Positions 25,549 to 32,697 of a DNA stretch of 64,000 nucleotides are shown here, in pieces. The notes beneath the pieces are model-generated. The model was not told the DNA's origin and did no database searches. It saw nothing but the letters and a program-made list of their open reading frames with translations. The stretch covers positions 4,667,001 to 4,731,000 of the forward strand of contig NZ_CP021425.1 in the NCBI RefSeq assembly GCF_002162375.1. The letters are read 5' to 3'. Positions within the stretch are counted from its first letter, which is position 1. Each line of letters opens with the position of its first letter. The position numbers and the translations under genes are program-made. This DNA is from Oleiphilus messinensis (GTDB taxonomy: Bacteria > Pseudomonadota > Gammaproteobacteria > Pseudomonadales > Oleiphilaceae).

Positions 25549-26643
25549 GTTTTGTTTAATTCGAGCGATATGATCCAGCGCCTCCATGCGTTTGATGTCT
25601 GCCTGACTTAATCCCATGGTATTACGCATCAGGTGATTGATCGCCGCTTTTTTGTCGGCATCGGTCATGCCAGAATGACTTTCAATGATAGCCTTCTCGG
25701 CAAGATACTGAAGCCGCTTCTTTTCCCATTGTTTTTTTCGTTCATCAATCAGTGCTAGCCTATCTGCAGCGGCAGAGCCAACCAAATCAACCCGTTTTTG
25801 ATAAATTTCTTCCTCACTGGCATTTGAACTTCTTAGTGACTTTTCTACGTGCTTGAGATTCATTGCGGAAAAAGATTTTTGTCTTTGCTCATACTGTTGC
25901 AGGGGGATCGTCTGTTCTAGCGCTGAAATACGTTGGCGCTTTTGATCGTTATTCAGGTTTGGATCACTGCTTACTTTTAGTATGGCCAAAGAGAGGTCGT
26001 CATAGGCGATATCTTCGCCAAACAGTGCCTCGGTTTCGGTGGTGGTGAAGACGTTATCTCTCACGGTTTGTCGAAGTGCTAGTAATTCTTCAACGGTTGA
26101 AAGCCCTTGGTGATTATCCCATGGGAAGTAAGGCTGTTCTTCCGGTAGGTTATTCTTATAAGCCATCAGTCGGTCATGGTAATCGATATATTTATCTAGC
26201 AGCATCAAAGCTTCACTTTGTGCAGGTTCGCTGAGGCGGTCCTTAATATAATGCGTAATTCGCAATGCTATCTGAGCTTGAGTCTCTTCCCCTCTAGCGG
26301 TGAAAAAATAATCAAACACATGACGTACACTTTGATTCAATATTAAGTGTCCATTGCTGTCTTGCTCAAGAGACCCTGTCACTTGTGTATTAATAAGCGA
26401 GTGGGGGAGTGATTTTAAGTCGAACGACTTATGGACTCCATTGCGTTTCAATTCCTCCTTCTTAACAAGGGCAGATTGTTTTTCCGAGGTATAAGAAGGC
26501 GTTTCTGCATATGGTTGTGTTGATCGGACAGCTTGGCTCTCCACATCTGATACGTGCGACCAGGTGTGGATGCCAATGGCACATAATCCACTTATTAGTC
26601 CTAATAATAGGACTATATACCGATGTTTAAGTGTCATTTGCAT
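25543..26643 (-). CDS. lifO: Lipase-specific foldase (Lif), second copy
   Basis: A 366-residue membrane-anchored periplasmic chaperone for the adjacent lipase. The N-terminal anchor is at about 8-26. The signature is RHVFDYFFTARGEE at 107-120, here with the canonical FDY. The helical C-terminal domain contains many charged heptads. It starts 17 bases after the stop of lipase 2. The 3' end overlaps the convergent response regulator by 6 bases. Similarity to the first Lif is clear (the motif ITGSL/QVTGSLEQDSNGHLIL region) but moderate, so the copies are old. Confidence 0.92.
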   Translation of the reverse strand: MQMTLKHRYIVLLLGLISGLCAIGIHTWSHVSDVESQAVRSTQPYAETPSYTSEKQSALVKKEELKRNGVHKSFDLKSLPHSLINTQVTGSLEQDSNGHLILNQSVRHVFDYFFTARGEETQAQIALRITHYIKDRLSEPAQSEALMLLDKYIDYHDRLMAYKNNLPEEQPYFPWDNHQGLSTVEELLALRQTVRDNVFTTTETEALFGEDIAYDDLSLAILKVSSDPNLNNDQKRQRISALEQTIPLQQYEQRQKSFSAMNLKHVEKSLRSSNASEEEIYQKRVDLVGSAAADRLALIDERKKQWEKKRLQYLAEKAIIESHSGMTDADKKAAINHLMRNTMGLSQADIKRMEALDHIARIKQNS

Positions 26644-26660
26644 ACCCTGCTGAGCCTGGA

Positions 26661-27713
26661 TTATAGATTATCTGCGCGTAGACGACTGACATGAGAGGCG
26701 TAAATAGCAGGAATCGAGACGCCATTAAACCAGGGTATTCCCGCAATTTGGTTAATGGCATCAAAATGTGTTGCTGTGTAGTCTAGTCTGATAACTTTAC
26801 CAAGAGCGTGGCCACAGGTTGGCATAAATCCATCCCACTCGTAATTGTCTGGGTCCGCGACGGACCACTGTACGAAATATTTAACGAAGTAGCGGGAGAA
26901 CAGGTCGAAGAGTTCCGTATTGGTGGTCGTTTCTTCATTGCCTCCCCACGAGTAAAAACGGATGGTATGTGGCCCGTTATCATCATAAAGTGTGACCAAA
27001 TGATCGCCATAGTGGTTTGCGGCTACTTCACCGGTCGTACCATTATTAATGGCCATACAATCTTGTTTGGGTAAGCCTGCGGGGTATTGTTGATTGAACT
27101 CGGCAACAGCTTCAGGCGTTGTTGCATGGCCCATCGTCACAAAAGATTGGTTGAGAGGGCGAGTTTCACTATTAAACTCTCCATCACGGGAAGGGGTAGA
27201 AATTATTTCAAGGAAGTTAAAGGCCCAGTTAGGGAAAAAAGACAATATGTTTTCAAGAACATCATTCTCTCCGGGTACGGCTGCCAACAATCCGGAAGCG
27301 TAATGCAGTCCCTTGTTTAAACCGTGTACACTGGTGATAGATGCAATCTGTCCGGGGATGATATATGCGGCATAGCGAGACGCCAGCGCTCCCTGGCTAT
27401 GGGCGATCAAGTTAGCTTTTGGCGCGTCTGCAATGGCGAGAACCTTTTGTATATCATCAACCAACTCTTCTCCCCGGGTAAAGTTATCGCTCAATGAGCT
27501 TAGGTTGACGACATAAACATCGGCCCCTTCTTTTATAAGACGAGAACGAATGCCATACCAGTAGTCGTATCCCAGCACACTATCAAAACAAAAGGCACCG
27601 CAAACCAGAATGATTGGATATTTCAATGATTTGGACGTATTGGCTGAAGCGGTGGATATCCCCTGAAGCAGAAACCCAGAAAACAGTATGGACAGTATTA
27701 TTCTTTTAAACAT
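26661..27713 (-). CDS. lipA: Secreted triacylglycerol lipase-like protein, second copy
   Basis: A LipA-family protein of 350 residues from the ATG at 27713. That start is chosen because AAGGAGAG lies 7 bases upstream and a normal signal peptide follows (about 1-24). A longer frame runs to 27848. The nucleophile Ser106 is in IAHSQG, and Asp and His are in WDGFMPTC and THFDAINQIAGI. The oxyanion-hole motif is altered: the family's HG reads CG here (ILVCGAFCFDSVLGYDYWYGI). An insertion of about 30 residues relative to copy 1 lies in the lid/C-terminal half. The altered motif raises the possibility of changed catalysis. Confidence 0.88.
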   Translation of the reverse strand: MFKRIILSILFSGFLLQGISTASANTSKSLKYPIILVCGAFCFDSVLGYDYWYGIRSRLIKEGADVYVVNLSSLSDNFTRGEELVDDIQKVLAIADAPKANLIAHSQGALASRYAAYIIPGQIASITSVHGLNKGLHYASGLLAAVPGENDVLENILSFFPNWAFNFLEIISTPSRDGEFNSETRPLNQSFVTMGHATTPEAVAEFNQQYPAGLPKQDCMAINNGTTGEVAANHYGDHLVTLYDDNGPHTIRFYSWGGNEETTTNTELFDLFSRYFVKYFVQWSVADPDNYEWDGFMPTCGHALGKVIRLDYTATHFDAINQIAGIPWFNGVSIPAIYASHVSRLRADNL

Positions 27714-27818
27714 TGCGGCCCTCTCCTTAGTGATAGTGTGTGTGAGTGCTTTTATCACTCTATCCTGTTGATAATAATATGAAGGAGTTATTTTATTTGT
27801 GCGGACAAATCGGGCAGA

Positions 27819-27833
27819 AGTGACAAAAGTCAT
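27819..27833. promoter_or_regulatory. Palindrome upstream of lipase gene 2
   Basis: AGTGAC-AAAA-GTCAT lies 105 bases upstream of the second lipase start and shares 13 of 15 bases with the perfect palindrome upstream of lipase 1. Its core TGAC-n4-GTCA is fully symmetric. It is a candidate site for a shared regulator. Confidence 0.45.
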
Positions 27834-28041
27834 GGGTCGCCATTGCAAAGTTGATTGTCAATTTGATATTTGTTGGATGCAGTCATGTATTAAGCCTCGT
27901 CTGCACTTTTTTTTCACGGACTACCCAAAATTTAAAAAAGTCAGAATTGAATTATTTTTGGAGGGTGGCAAAGATTCGTAACAGGCTGATGACGACGAAG
28001 AAAGAAGAAAGGGGTATGAACTCCAGACAATGAACTCCAGA

Positions 28042-28054
28042 GGACAGACACTGC
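28042..28054. repeat. REP-family element, left of the RAYT gene
   Basis: GGACAGACACTGC is the inverted form of the GGCAGTGCCTGTCC copies found on the other side of the RAYT gene. The pair could mark the ends of a mobilised unit. Confidence 0.6.
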
Positions 28055-28252
28055 TAAAATTCCATAAGCCAATACAAAATATATTCTCAAAACACTGAAC
28101 TCTACAGGTGAAATAATGGTGAATTTGCCGTCCTGATGATTAAAAGTATAGAATTTTGAGTAATTTCAGGGCGATCAACATTTCGAAGACAAAAGCGACT
28201 CCTCGCTTGATAAAAAACGAGTCAGGACAGCAGTTTTAAAGGGTGGGAATAC

Positions 28253-29221
28253 TTAGGCTGCGATGGACTTGAGCTTTCGCCGTGAATACTGCCGCTCGTA
28301 TATCGCTTCAAATTGCGTTGATCGAGTTAACCAATCATGATTGCTCAAGCCTAATCGACAAAGTATGGACGGAAGGTGTTCTGGTGTACTGCCCCGCTTC
28401 GAGGGATGCACAGCTCGTCCGGTATAATCCACTAAGTGCAGGTAATCTTGCCAAGTAAAAGGCAAGCCCACTTGAACAGACCCCTTAATCGTTTCTTCGA
28501 AGTGAAGCAAGGGTTTGATCGATAAATTAAAACTGAATAAGGCCCCTTCCGAAATTTGGTTCTGTATTGCCTTTGCAGGATCAAATGCCGGACGTGCCCG
28601 TTCTTTCAGACTGGTGTGATCAGCTTCCTCGGGTGTATCCGCCATATTCGCCCGCACTGGATTGAGATCGACATAGGCCATGCAACTCAACAACGCCTCT
28701 TTCGTTAACAAGGCCTGCGACCGAAAGCGCCCTTCCCAGAAATGCCCTGTACAATCATCTTCTCGATTGGCCATGCGAGCAATGGGTTCATTGAGGCATT
28801 TCATAAACCAGCTCAGATCTGTGAGCCTTTTCCGATAGAGTTTAACCAGCGTTCCTAACGTGTTCTTCTCCGCAGTATCCAGCCTGTCGCCACGGAGATA
28901 TTTCCGTACAATCAAAGGCCCCTTGAACACTGAACACCAGCGTGCAAGTACATCATCCTGCGACCAATCCAGAGCTTCATCCGGATTCAACTTGATCACG
29001 AGATGATAGTGATTGGACATTACAGCATAAGCACAAATATCAACGGTGAAAAGCGATGATAGCAAGCGGATACGGTCTTCGATCCACTGCCTCCGGTGTT
29101 CAAAACTCTGACCGGTTTGATGATCCGTGCCGCAAAGGAATGTGCGACGCACGCAACGGGAAACGATATGGTAATAAGGGGTATCGGCTAAAGATACCAA
29201 GCGATCTCGGGGTACAGTCAT
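28253..29221 (-). CDS. REP-associated tyrosine transposase (RAYT, Y1_Tnp/IS200-like)
   Basis: A single-strand-specific HUH nuclease of the TnpA-REP family, 322 residues. The N-terminus MTVPRDRLVSLADTPYYHIVSR is typical of RAYTs. The HUH motif is HYH at 71-73 (AVMSNHYHLVIKL). The segment GHFWEGRFRSQALLTKEALLSCMAYVDLNPVRA near 175-205 contains the candidate catalytic Tyr. A C-terminal extension of about 100 residues ends in the basic RRKLKS. Such enzymes are thought to spread REP/REPIN repeats rather than move like insertion sequences, and matching short repeats flank this gene. Confidence 0.93.
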   Translation of the reverse strand: MTVPRDRLVSLADTPYYHIVSRCVRRTFLCGTDHQTGQSFEHRRQWIEDRIRLLSSLFTVDICAYAVMSNHYHLVIKLNPDEALDWSQDDVLARWCSVFKGPLIVRKYLRGDRLDTAEKNTLGTLVKLYRKRLTDLSWFMKCLNEPIARMANREDDCTGHFWEGRFRSQALLTKEALLSCMAYVDLNPVRANMADTPEEADHTSLKERARPAFDPAKAIQNQISEGALFSFNLSIKPLLHFEETIKGSVQVGLPFTWQDYLHLVDYTGRAVHPSKRGSTPEHLPSILCRLGLSNHDWLTRSTQFEAIYERQYSRRKLKSIAA

Positions 29222-29311
29222 GGCAAAATCCTTTTTGCTGCGAATGATGGGTTGGCTTGAAGATATTATGAGGAAGCCACACTGTCAATTCGGAGTGGTT
29301 AAATTTGTGAT

Positions 29312-29362
29312 GGCAGTGCCGATGGCAGTGCCTGTCCTAGCCTGTGATGGCAGTGCCTGTCC
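29312..29362. repeat. Cluster of three REP-family copies
   Basis: GGCAGTGCC occurs at 29312, and the longer GGCAGTGCCTGTCC at 29324-29337 and 29349-29362. The last two belong to a 25-bp tandem duplication. They are inverted relative to the copy at 28042 on the other side of the RAYT gene. Confidence 0.75.
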
Positions 29363-29464
29363 TAGCCCATCATCAAGAATGGCGGAATGGCGGTACATTT
29401 TGCATAAGCGCCCCCGTAGTGCAATTAAACTACATTCAAAATAATATAGAATTTACCGAACCTC

Positions 29465-29517
29465 GGACAGACACTGCCCAAACTGAGTGGTTAAATATGT
29501 AATGGCCGTGCCTATCC
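29465..29517. repeat. REPIN-like inverted pair of REP elements
   Basis: GGACAGACACTGCC (29465-29478) and GGCCGTGCCTATCC (29504-29517) face each other across 25 bases. Paired inverted REPs of about this size are the form (REPIN) usually mobilised by RAYTs. Confidence 0.6.
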
Positions 29518-29538
29518 CTGTTTATACAATTTGTTATC

Positions 29539-29925
29539 TCAAGCCTCTCTCTGGATGCTCCCAAAATATAATAAGCCTGAGATTAAAAACATGGTAATTA
29601 ATTCTATGACAAGGAATGTCACTTGAATATTGTTTATTTCTTGTTCTACAGCATAACCTATTGCACGCCCCATGAATAGCGAGGCAATAACTGCCAGTAC
29701 ACAAACCAGACCCGCTTTTATATTGTTTTTTAAACAATAGATTAGATAAATCCCTATACCTAAGATAAGCCCACCATATGCTCCCATAAATTCCATAAGC
29801 GCTCCTTGACGATTGAACTTATAACCAAGTTGGAATGCAAACCAATCAGGAAAGAAAAATGCCGGAATGCTAAACAGGAAAAAGCAGGCGACATAAAATA
29901 TAAGTGTGTATTTTTGAATTTTCAT
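29539..29925 (-). CDS. Small four-helix inner-membrane protein (DUF4345-like)
   Basis: A 128-residue membrane protein with four hydrophobic helices, at about 5-25, 43-64, 70-90 and 100-120. Polar positions are consistent with the DUF4345 group as I remember it; function is unknown. The gene is markedly AT-rich compared with the flanking core genes. Its ribosome binding site (AAAAGGA, 7 bases before ATG) is the right arm of a hairpin, so translation may be conditional. It stands alone among REP-family repeats and may have come in with that segment. Confidence 0.65.
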   Translation of the reverse strand: MKIQKYTLIFYVACFFLFSIPAFFFPDWFAFQLGYKFNRQGALMEFMGAYGGLILGIGIYLIYCLKNNIKAGLVCVLAVIASLFMGRAIGYAVEQEINNIQVTFLVIELITMFLISGLLYFGSIQREA

Positions 29926-29927
29926 CT

Positions 29928-29960
29928 CTATATCCTTTTATAAAAAAATAAAGGATATAG
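29928..29960 (-). promoter_or_regulatory. Hairpin sequestering a ribosome binding site
   Basis: On the minus strand CTATATCCTTT (29960-29950) pairs with AAAGGATATAG (29938-29928) around an A/T-only loop, and the ATG follows after two bases. The right arm contains the Shine-Dalgarno sequence AAAGGA and the left arm its complement TCCTTT. The A/U-rich stem would melt easily, the layout of an RNA thermometer or other translational switch. Confidence 0.6.
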
Positions 29961-30061
29961 AAGGCTCTAAAAAATTCGATTACCTCCGAGGTAACGCAAG
30001 AAGTAACGAGACTGTAGAAAAAACCTAACGCCTCTTTCAGGTGACGCGCCGCGCAAACCTC

Positions 30062-30095
30062 GGACAGACACCGCCCAAACCCGACAGACACCGCC
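30062..30095. repeat. Two REP-family copies in tandem
   Basis: GGACAGACACCGCC (30062-30075) is followed by CGACAGACACCGCC (30082-30095). Both are variants of the GGACAGACACTGCC element seen around the RAYT gene. Confidence 0.65.
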
Positions 30096-30280
30096 CCGCC
30101 CAAACCAGATACTATGCAGGATAGGCATAGCTCTTCTCAGCATTTGCTTCTTTGAGAGTTACCAACCACCTCAAATCCGGTTGGTAGTTATCCAAGTCGA
30201 ACCGGGTATTCCTTTCCCTCTCAGCCTGAACCAGATCCTAAATTGTATAGCCTGCTGGATACTTCATCATTTATTTGTGT

Positions 30281-30322
30281 GGTGCCTGTCCAATTCAAAA
30301 ATCGTGTCCAATTCAAAAATCG
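30281..30322. repeat. REP-family end plus 18-bp tandem duplication
   Basis: GGTGCCTGTCC starts at 30281. TGTCCAATTCAAAAATCG then occurs twice head to tail at 30287-30304 and 30305-30322, eight bases before the stop of the TetR gene. Confidence 0.7.
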
Positions 30323-30330
30323 ATAACGCC

Positions 30331-30936
30331 TTAGGCTTTTATTCCGGTATACAAAAGACTCAGCGATTTATCCAACTGTACTTCTGCCAGATCTTGGTCT
30401 GTACAGGCAAAGCGGTCATCGATTATCAGGCTTGCCAGTCCATGTACCAGTGCCCAGGCGGAGTTTGCGTAGACTAAGGGGTCTTCCTGACGAAATTCAC
30501 CAGAATCTATGCCCTGCGAGACGATGTCGACCATGGATGAAAAGGACCGGCTGCCTGCGTCCCGCAGGAGTTCATGGTCTGAATTTGCCGGGATCATGGG
30601 GCCGAACATAAGCTTGTATAAGTCGGCATTTTTACGGGCAAAACACACGTAGGCCCGCCCCGCTGCAACCAGTTTTTCCGCACTATTTTTACAGGACTCA
30701 GTTGCCTCCATTACTGCGTAATAAAGGAGATCGAAGCCTTCCGCTGCGAGTGAGGCCAATAAATCGGTTTTGTCTTGAAAATGGCGATAAGGTGCGGTTT
30801 GCGATACCCCGACATCGCGAGCCAATGCTCTCAGGCTGATTTTGTCTGGGCCACACTCCCGTAGATGCAGACGTGCCTGGGCCAGAATGGCCTTGCGCAA
30901 ATTGCCATGATGATAGGGTTGATGTACTACTGTCAT
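30331..30936 (-). CDS. TetR/AcrR-family repressor next to the RND pump
   Basis: A TetR-type transcription factor of 201 residues from the ATG at 30936 (AGAGGA lies 12 bases upstream); a longer frame runs to 30990. The helix-turn-helix is ISLRALARDVGVSQTAPYRHFQDKTDLLASLA (about 31-62). The C-terminal ligand domain contains ARKNADLYKLMFGP, seen in the TetR group with a WHG-type C-terminal domain. It is transcribed away from the RND adaptor/pump genes, with 579 bases between the starts, so it most likely represses them and itself. The inducer is unknown. Confidence 0.9.
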   Translation of the reverse strand: MTVVHQPYHHGNLRKAILAQARLHLRECGPDKISLRALARDVGVSQTAPYRHFQDKTDLLASLAAEGFDLLYYAVMEATESCKNSAEKLVAAGRAYVCFARKNADLYKLMFGPMIPANSDHELLRDAGSRSFSSMVDIVSQGIDSGEFRQEDPLVYANSAWALVHGLASLIIDDRFACTDQDLAEVQLDKSLSLLYTGIKA

Positions 30937-31515
30937 TACTTTATTAATTCCTCTTACCTTGGTGCCCCAAACCGGGGTCAAGCGCCCCATATTGTAATCG
31001 CATTAGCGCCTCTCCTCCAAAAAACTCCCATTAAAGAGCTCTGTTTTCTCCAGTTCCGCACAAAATATATGCACTTAGCACTCAACAGCAATTACAGCAC
31101 CAGTATTCTTATTTTAGTTCGAAGCAGCTTTCATACCGCTGCGAATGTGTTTTTTTATGTCTCTTGTTTTATAACTCGAAGTGGCGCGAGCTTAACTCAC
31201 CGTCACGGTACCGTATCTATCTGAAACCAAGGGTATGCAGCAAGTAATACAGAGTTCTATCCCGTAACTTCCGTAACTTCCGTAACTTCCGTAACTTCCG
31301 GTGTTTACGCTATTAACTTTGTTTACCCTGGTAACATTGTTGACTTCAGTAACATTGTTTACCCTAACAACATTGTTGACACCGCTTACTTCGAGTTTTA
31401 ACATGGTCTCATGTTTACATTGTTCACATCAATATCAAAACAGCAATTTTTGAGACCAGTGGACAAATAACGTTGGCATTGCCCAACATACACCAATCGG
31501 ACTGAGGGTCACCCG
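30937..31515. other. Divergent regulatory spacer between tetR and the RND operon
   Basis: The 579-base spacer is AT-rich and holds a 9-bp-period tandem array at 31262-31384. A hairpin GCAGC...GCTGC followed by seven T lies at 31124-31156 and looks terminator-like on the plus strand, though no gene precedes it. GAGGGT, eight bases before 31516, is the ribosome binding site of the adaptor gene. A small minus-strand frame across the array only translates the repeats and is not called. Confidence 0.6.
31262..31384. repeat. 9-bp/18-bp period tandem array
   Basis: CCGTAACTT occurs four times head to tail at 31262-31297. Four 18-bp units follow at 31313-31384, three of which carry AACATTGTT at exactly 18-bp intervals (31333, 31351, 31369). 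The two blocks keep a common 9-bp rhythm. AACATTGTT is nearly self-complementary, so the units could be protein-binding sites. Confidence 0.8.
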
Positions 31516-32640
31516 ATGAATGCTATTGTCCTCCCCAACATCAAACACAAATCAGGTCGTTCTGTGTCCCAGACTATTTTGACCGTGATACTGGGCATGT
31601 CGTTGGTCACCTCTCCAGGTATCGTATTCGGTGGCGCTACTGGCGCGACACCTTCCGATGTTGCAACGTCAAGCCATGAACAGTCGCCGGGTAATACGAT
31701 TAGTGTGCACACTTCTACGGTTGAATATCAGGCCATCAGTCGCCCCATTTATTCCAGTGGCAAGCTGGTTCACAAAACCACACAAACGCTATCGTTCAAA
31801 GTCAGCGGAGAGGTCAACACGTTGCAAGCCGAGGAAGGCGAGACGGTAAAAGCGGGACAAATTCTGGCCGCATTGGATCAGGTGGAAATCAAAGCTCAGC
31901 TCAACAAAGCGAAAAGTGTCTACGAACAAAGCAAGCGAGACCTTGAGCGCCTGGAATCCTTATATCAAAAGAAAGTTATTCCGTTGGGGCAGCTCCAATC
32001 TGCACAAACGGAGCTGGATGTGGCCCAAGCCAACCTGGAACTTGCGAAGTACAACCAAAAGCATTCGGTCATCCGCGCGCCTCAGGATGGAACCGTTTTA
32101 ACCCGCATGATCGACAAGAATGAGCTCGTTGCGCCACACCAGGCAGCTTTTATTATTTCCGGAGAACGCCAGGGCTGGATCATTCGCACTCAGGTGAGTG
32201 ACAAAGACATTGTGCGAGTGAACTACGGTGACGAAACCAAAATTCTGTTCGATGCCTACCCGAATGAACATTTCACCGGGGTTATTTCCGAAATCGCTGC
32301 TGCCGCAAATCCGCAGACTTTGTTATTCGAAGTTGAAATCAGCTTAAACCCGACCCCGAAAAAGCTGTTCTCCGGTTTTCTGGGACGCATGGAAATTCAC
32401 CCGGAACAAACCAGCCGGGTCGCCATTGTGCCGGTTGAGGCCGTGGTTGCCGCCAGTCGTGGTAAAGCCAAGGTATTTCAAGTCAACCCGCAGAATGAAG
32501 CGGAACTGAAAGAAGTTTCCGTTGCCTGGCTCGATGCCGGTCGAGTTGCAATTCAGGATGGACTCGACGCAGGCGCGCAAATCGTGACGCTCGGAGCAAC
32601 CTTCCTCCAGGATGGTTCACTGATCAATATCAGCCAATAA
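31516..32640 (+). CDS. RND efflux periplasmic adaptor (membrane fusion protein)
   Basis: A 374-residue adaptor that links an inner-membrane RND pump to an outer-membrane channel. After an N-terminal hydrophobic export segment (TILTVILGMSLVTSPGIVFGG) comes the split lipoyl/barrel-sandwich domain (LSFKVSGEVNTLQAEEGETVKAGQILAALD, about 90-120). A coiled-coil hairpin spans about 120-180 (LNKAKSVYEQSKRDLERL and following). The second lipoyl half is IRAPQDGTVL, and a beta-barrel domain follows. It is the first gene of the operon, with the pump 57 bases downstream. No outer-membrane factor gene lies nearby, so a shared TolC-like channel is likely. Confidence 0.93.
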   Translation: MNAIVLPNIKHKSGRSVSQTILTVILGMSLVTSPGIVFGGATGATPSDVATSSHEQSPGNTISVHTSTVEYQAISRPIYSSGKLVHKTTQTLSFKVSGEVNTLQAEEGETVKAGQILAALDQVEIKAQLNKAKSVYEQSKRDLERLESLYQKKVIPLGQLQSAQTELDVAQANLELAKYNQKHSVIRAPQDGTVLTRMIDKNELVAPHQAAFIISGERQGWIIRTQVSDKDIVRVNYGDETKILFDAYPNEHFTGVISEIAAAANPQTLLFEVEISLNPTPKKLFSGFLGRMEIHPEQTSRVAIVPVEAVVAASRGKAKVFQVNPQNEAELKEVSVAWLDAGRVAIQDGLDAGAQIVTLGATFLQDGSLINISQ

Positions 32641-32697
32641 TTCAGCCCATATAGCCCACGGCCACCTGTCAGCCTGCTGTTACCCTGGAGAAGGTTT

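Larger units (their letters stand above)
27714..28252. other. Intergenic region between lipase 2 and the RAYT gene
   Basis: The spacer holds the lipase-2 upstream region (ribosome binding site, T/A-rich stretch, palindrome at 27819). It also contains a short direct repeat ATGAACTCCAG around 28017 and 28031, and a REP-family copy GGACAGACACTGC at 28042. No convincing gene was found in the rest. Confidence 0.6.
29222..29538. other. Repeat-rich spacer after the RAYT start
   Basis: No gene is seen. The stretch contains the RAYT promoter region and three direct copies of the GGCAGTGCC repeat. An inverted pair, GGACAGACACTGCC...GGCCGTGCCTATCC, also lies here. Confidence 0.6.
29926..30330. other. 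Spacer with hairpins and REP-family repeats
   Basis: No gene is seen between the small membrane protein and the TetR gene. Contents are the ribosome-binding-site hairpin at 29928-29960, two GGACAGACACCGCC copies at 30062-30095, and a stem ACCAACC...GGTTGGT near 30161-30186. The 18-bp duplication after GGTGCCTGTCC at 30281 is also here. Confidence 0.6.

Noticed and set aside
27714-27848. Upstream extension of lipase 2 to the far end of its open frame
   Set aside because: The extension would place 45 polar residues before the signal peptide, while the ATG at 27713 has AAGGAGAG at ideal spacing.
29220-29444. Short plus-strand frame with VPMAVPVLACDGSACPS
   Set aside because: Its repeats come directly from the tandem GGCAGTGCCTGTCC elements; no ribosome binding site is seen.
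31121-31157. Hairpin GCAGC...GCTGC followed by seven T on the plus strand
   Set aside because: It looks like a terminator, but no plus-strand gene ends before it; not called as a separate feature and mentioned only in the spacer entry.
31262-31384. CRISPR-like look of evenly spaced repeats
   Set aside because: Units are only 9 or 18 bp and run head to tail with no unique spacers, and no cas genes are present.
31192-31404. A 70-residue minus-strand reading frame rich in VNNVT and GSY repeats
   Set aside because: It is simply the translation of the 9/18-bp tandem array; there is no ribosome binding site or domain, and the DNA repeat explains the pattern.
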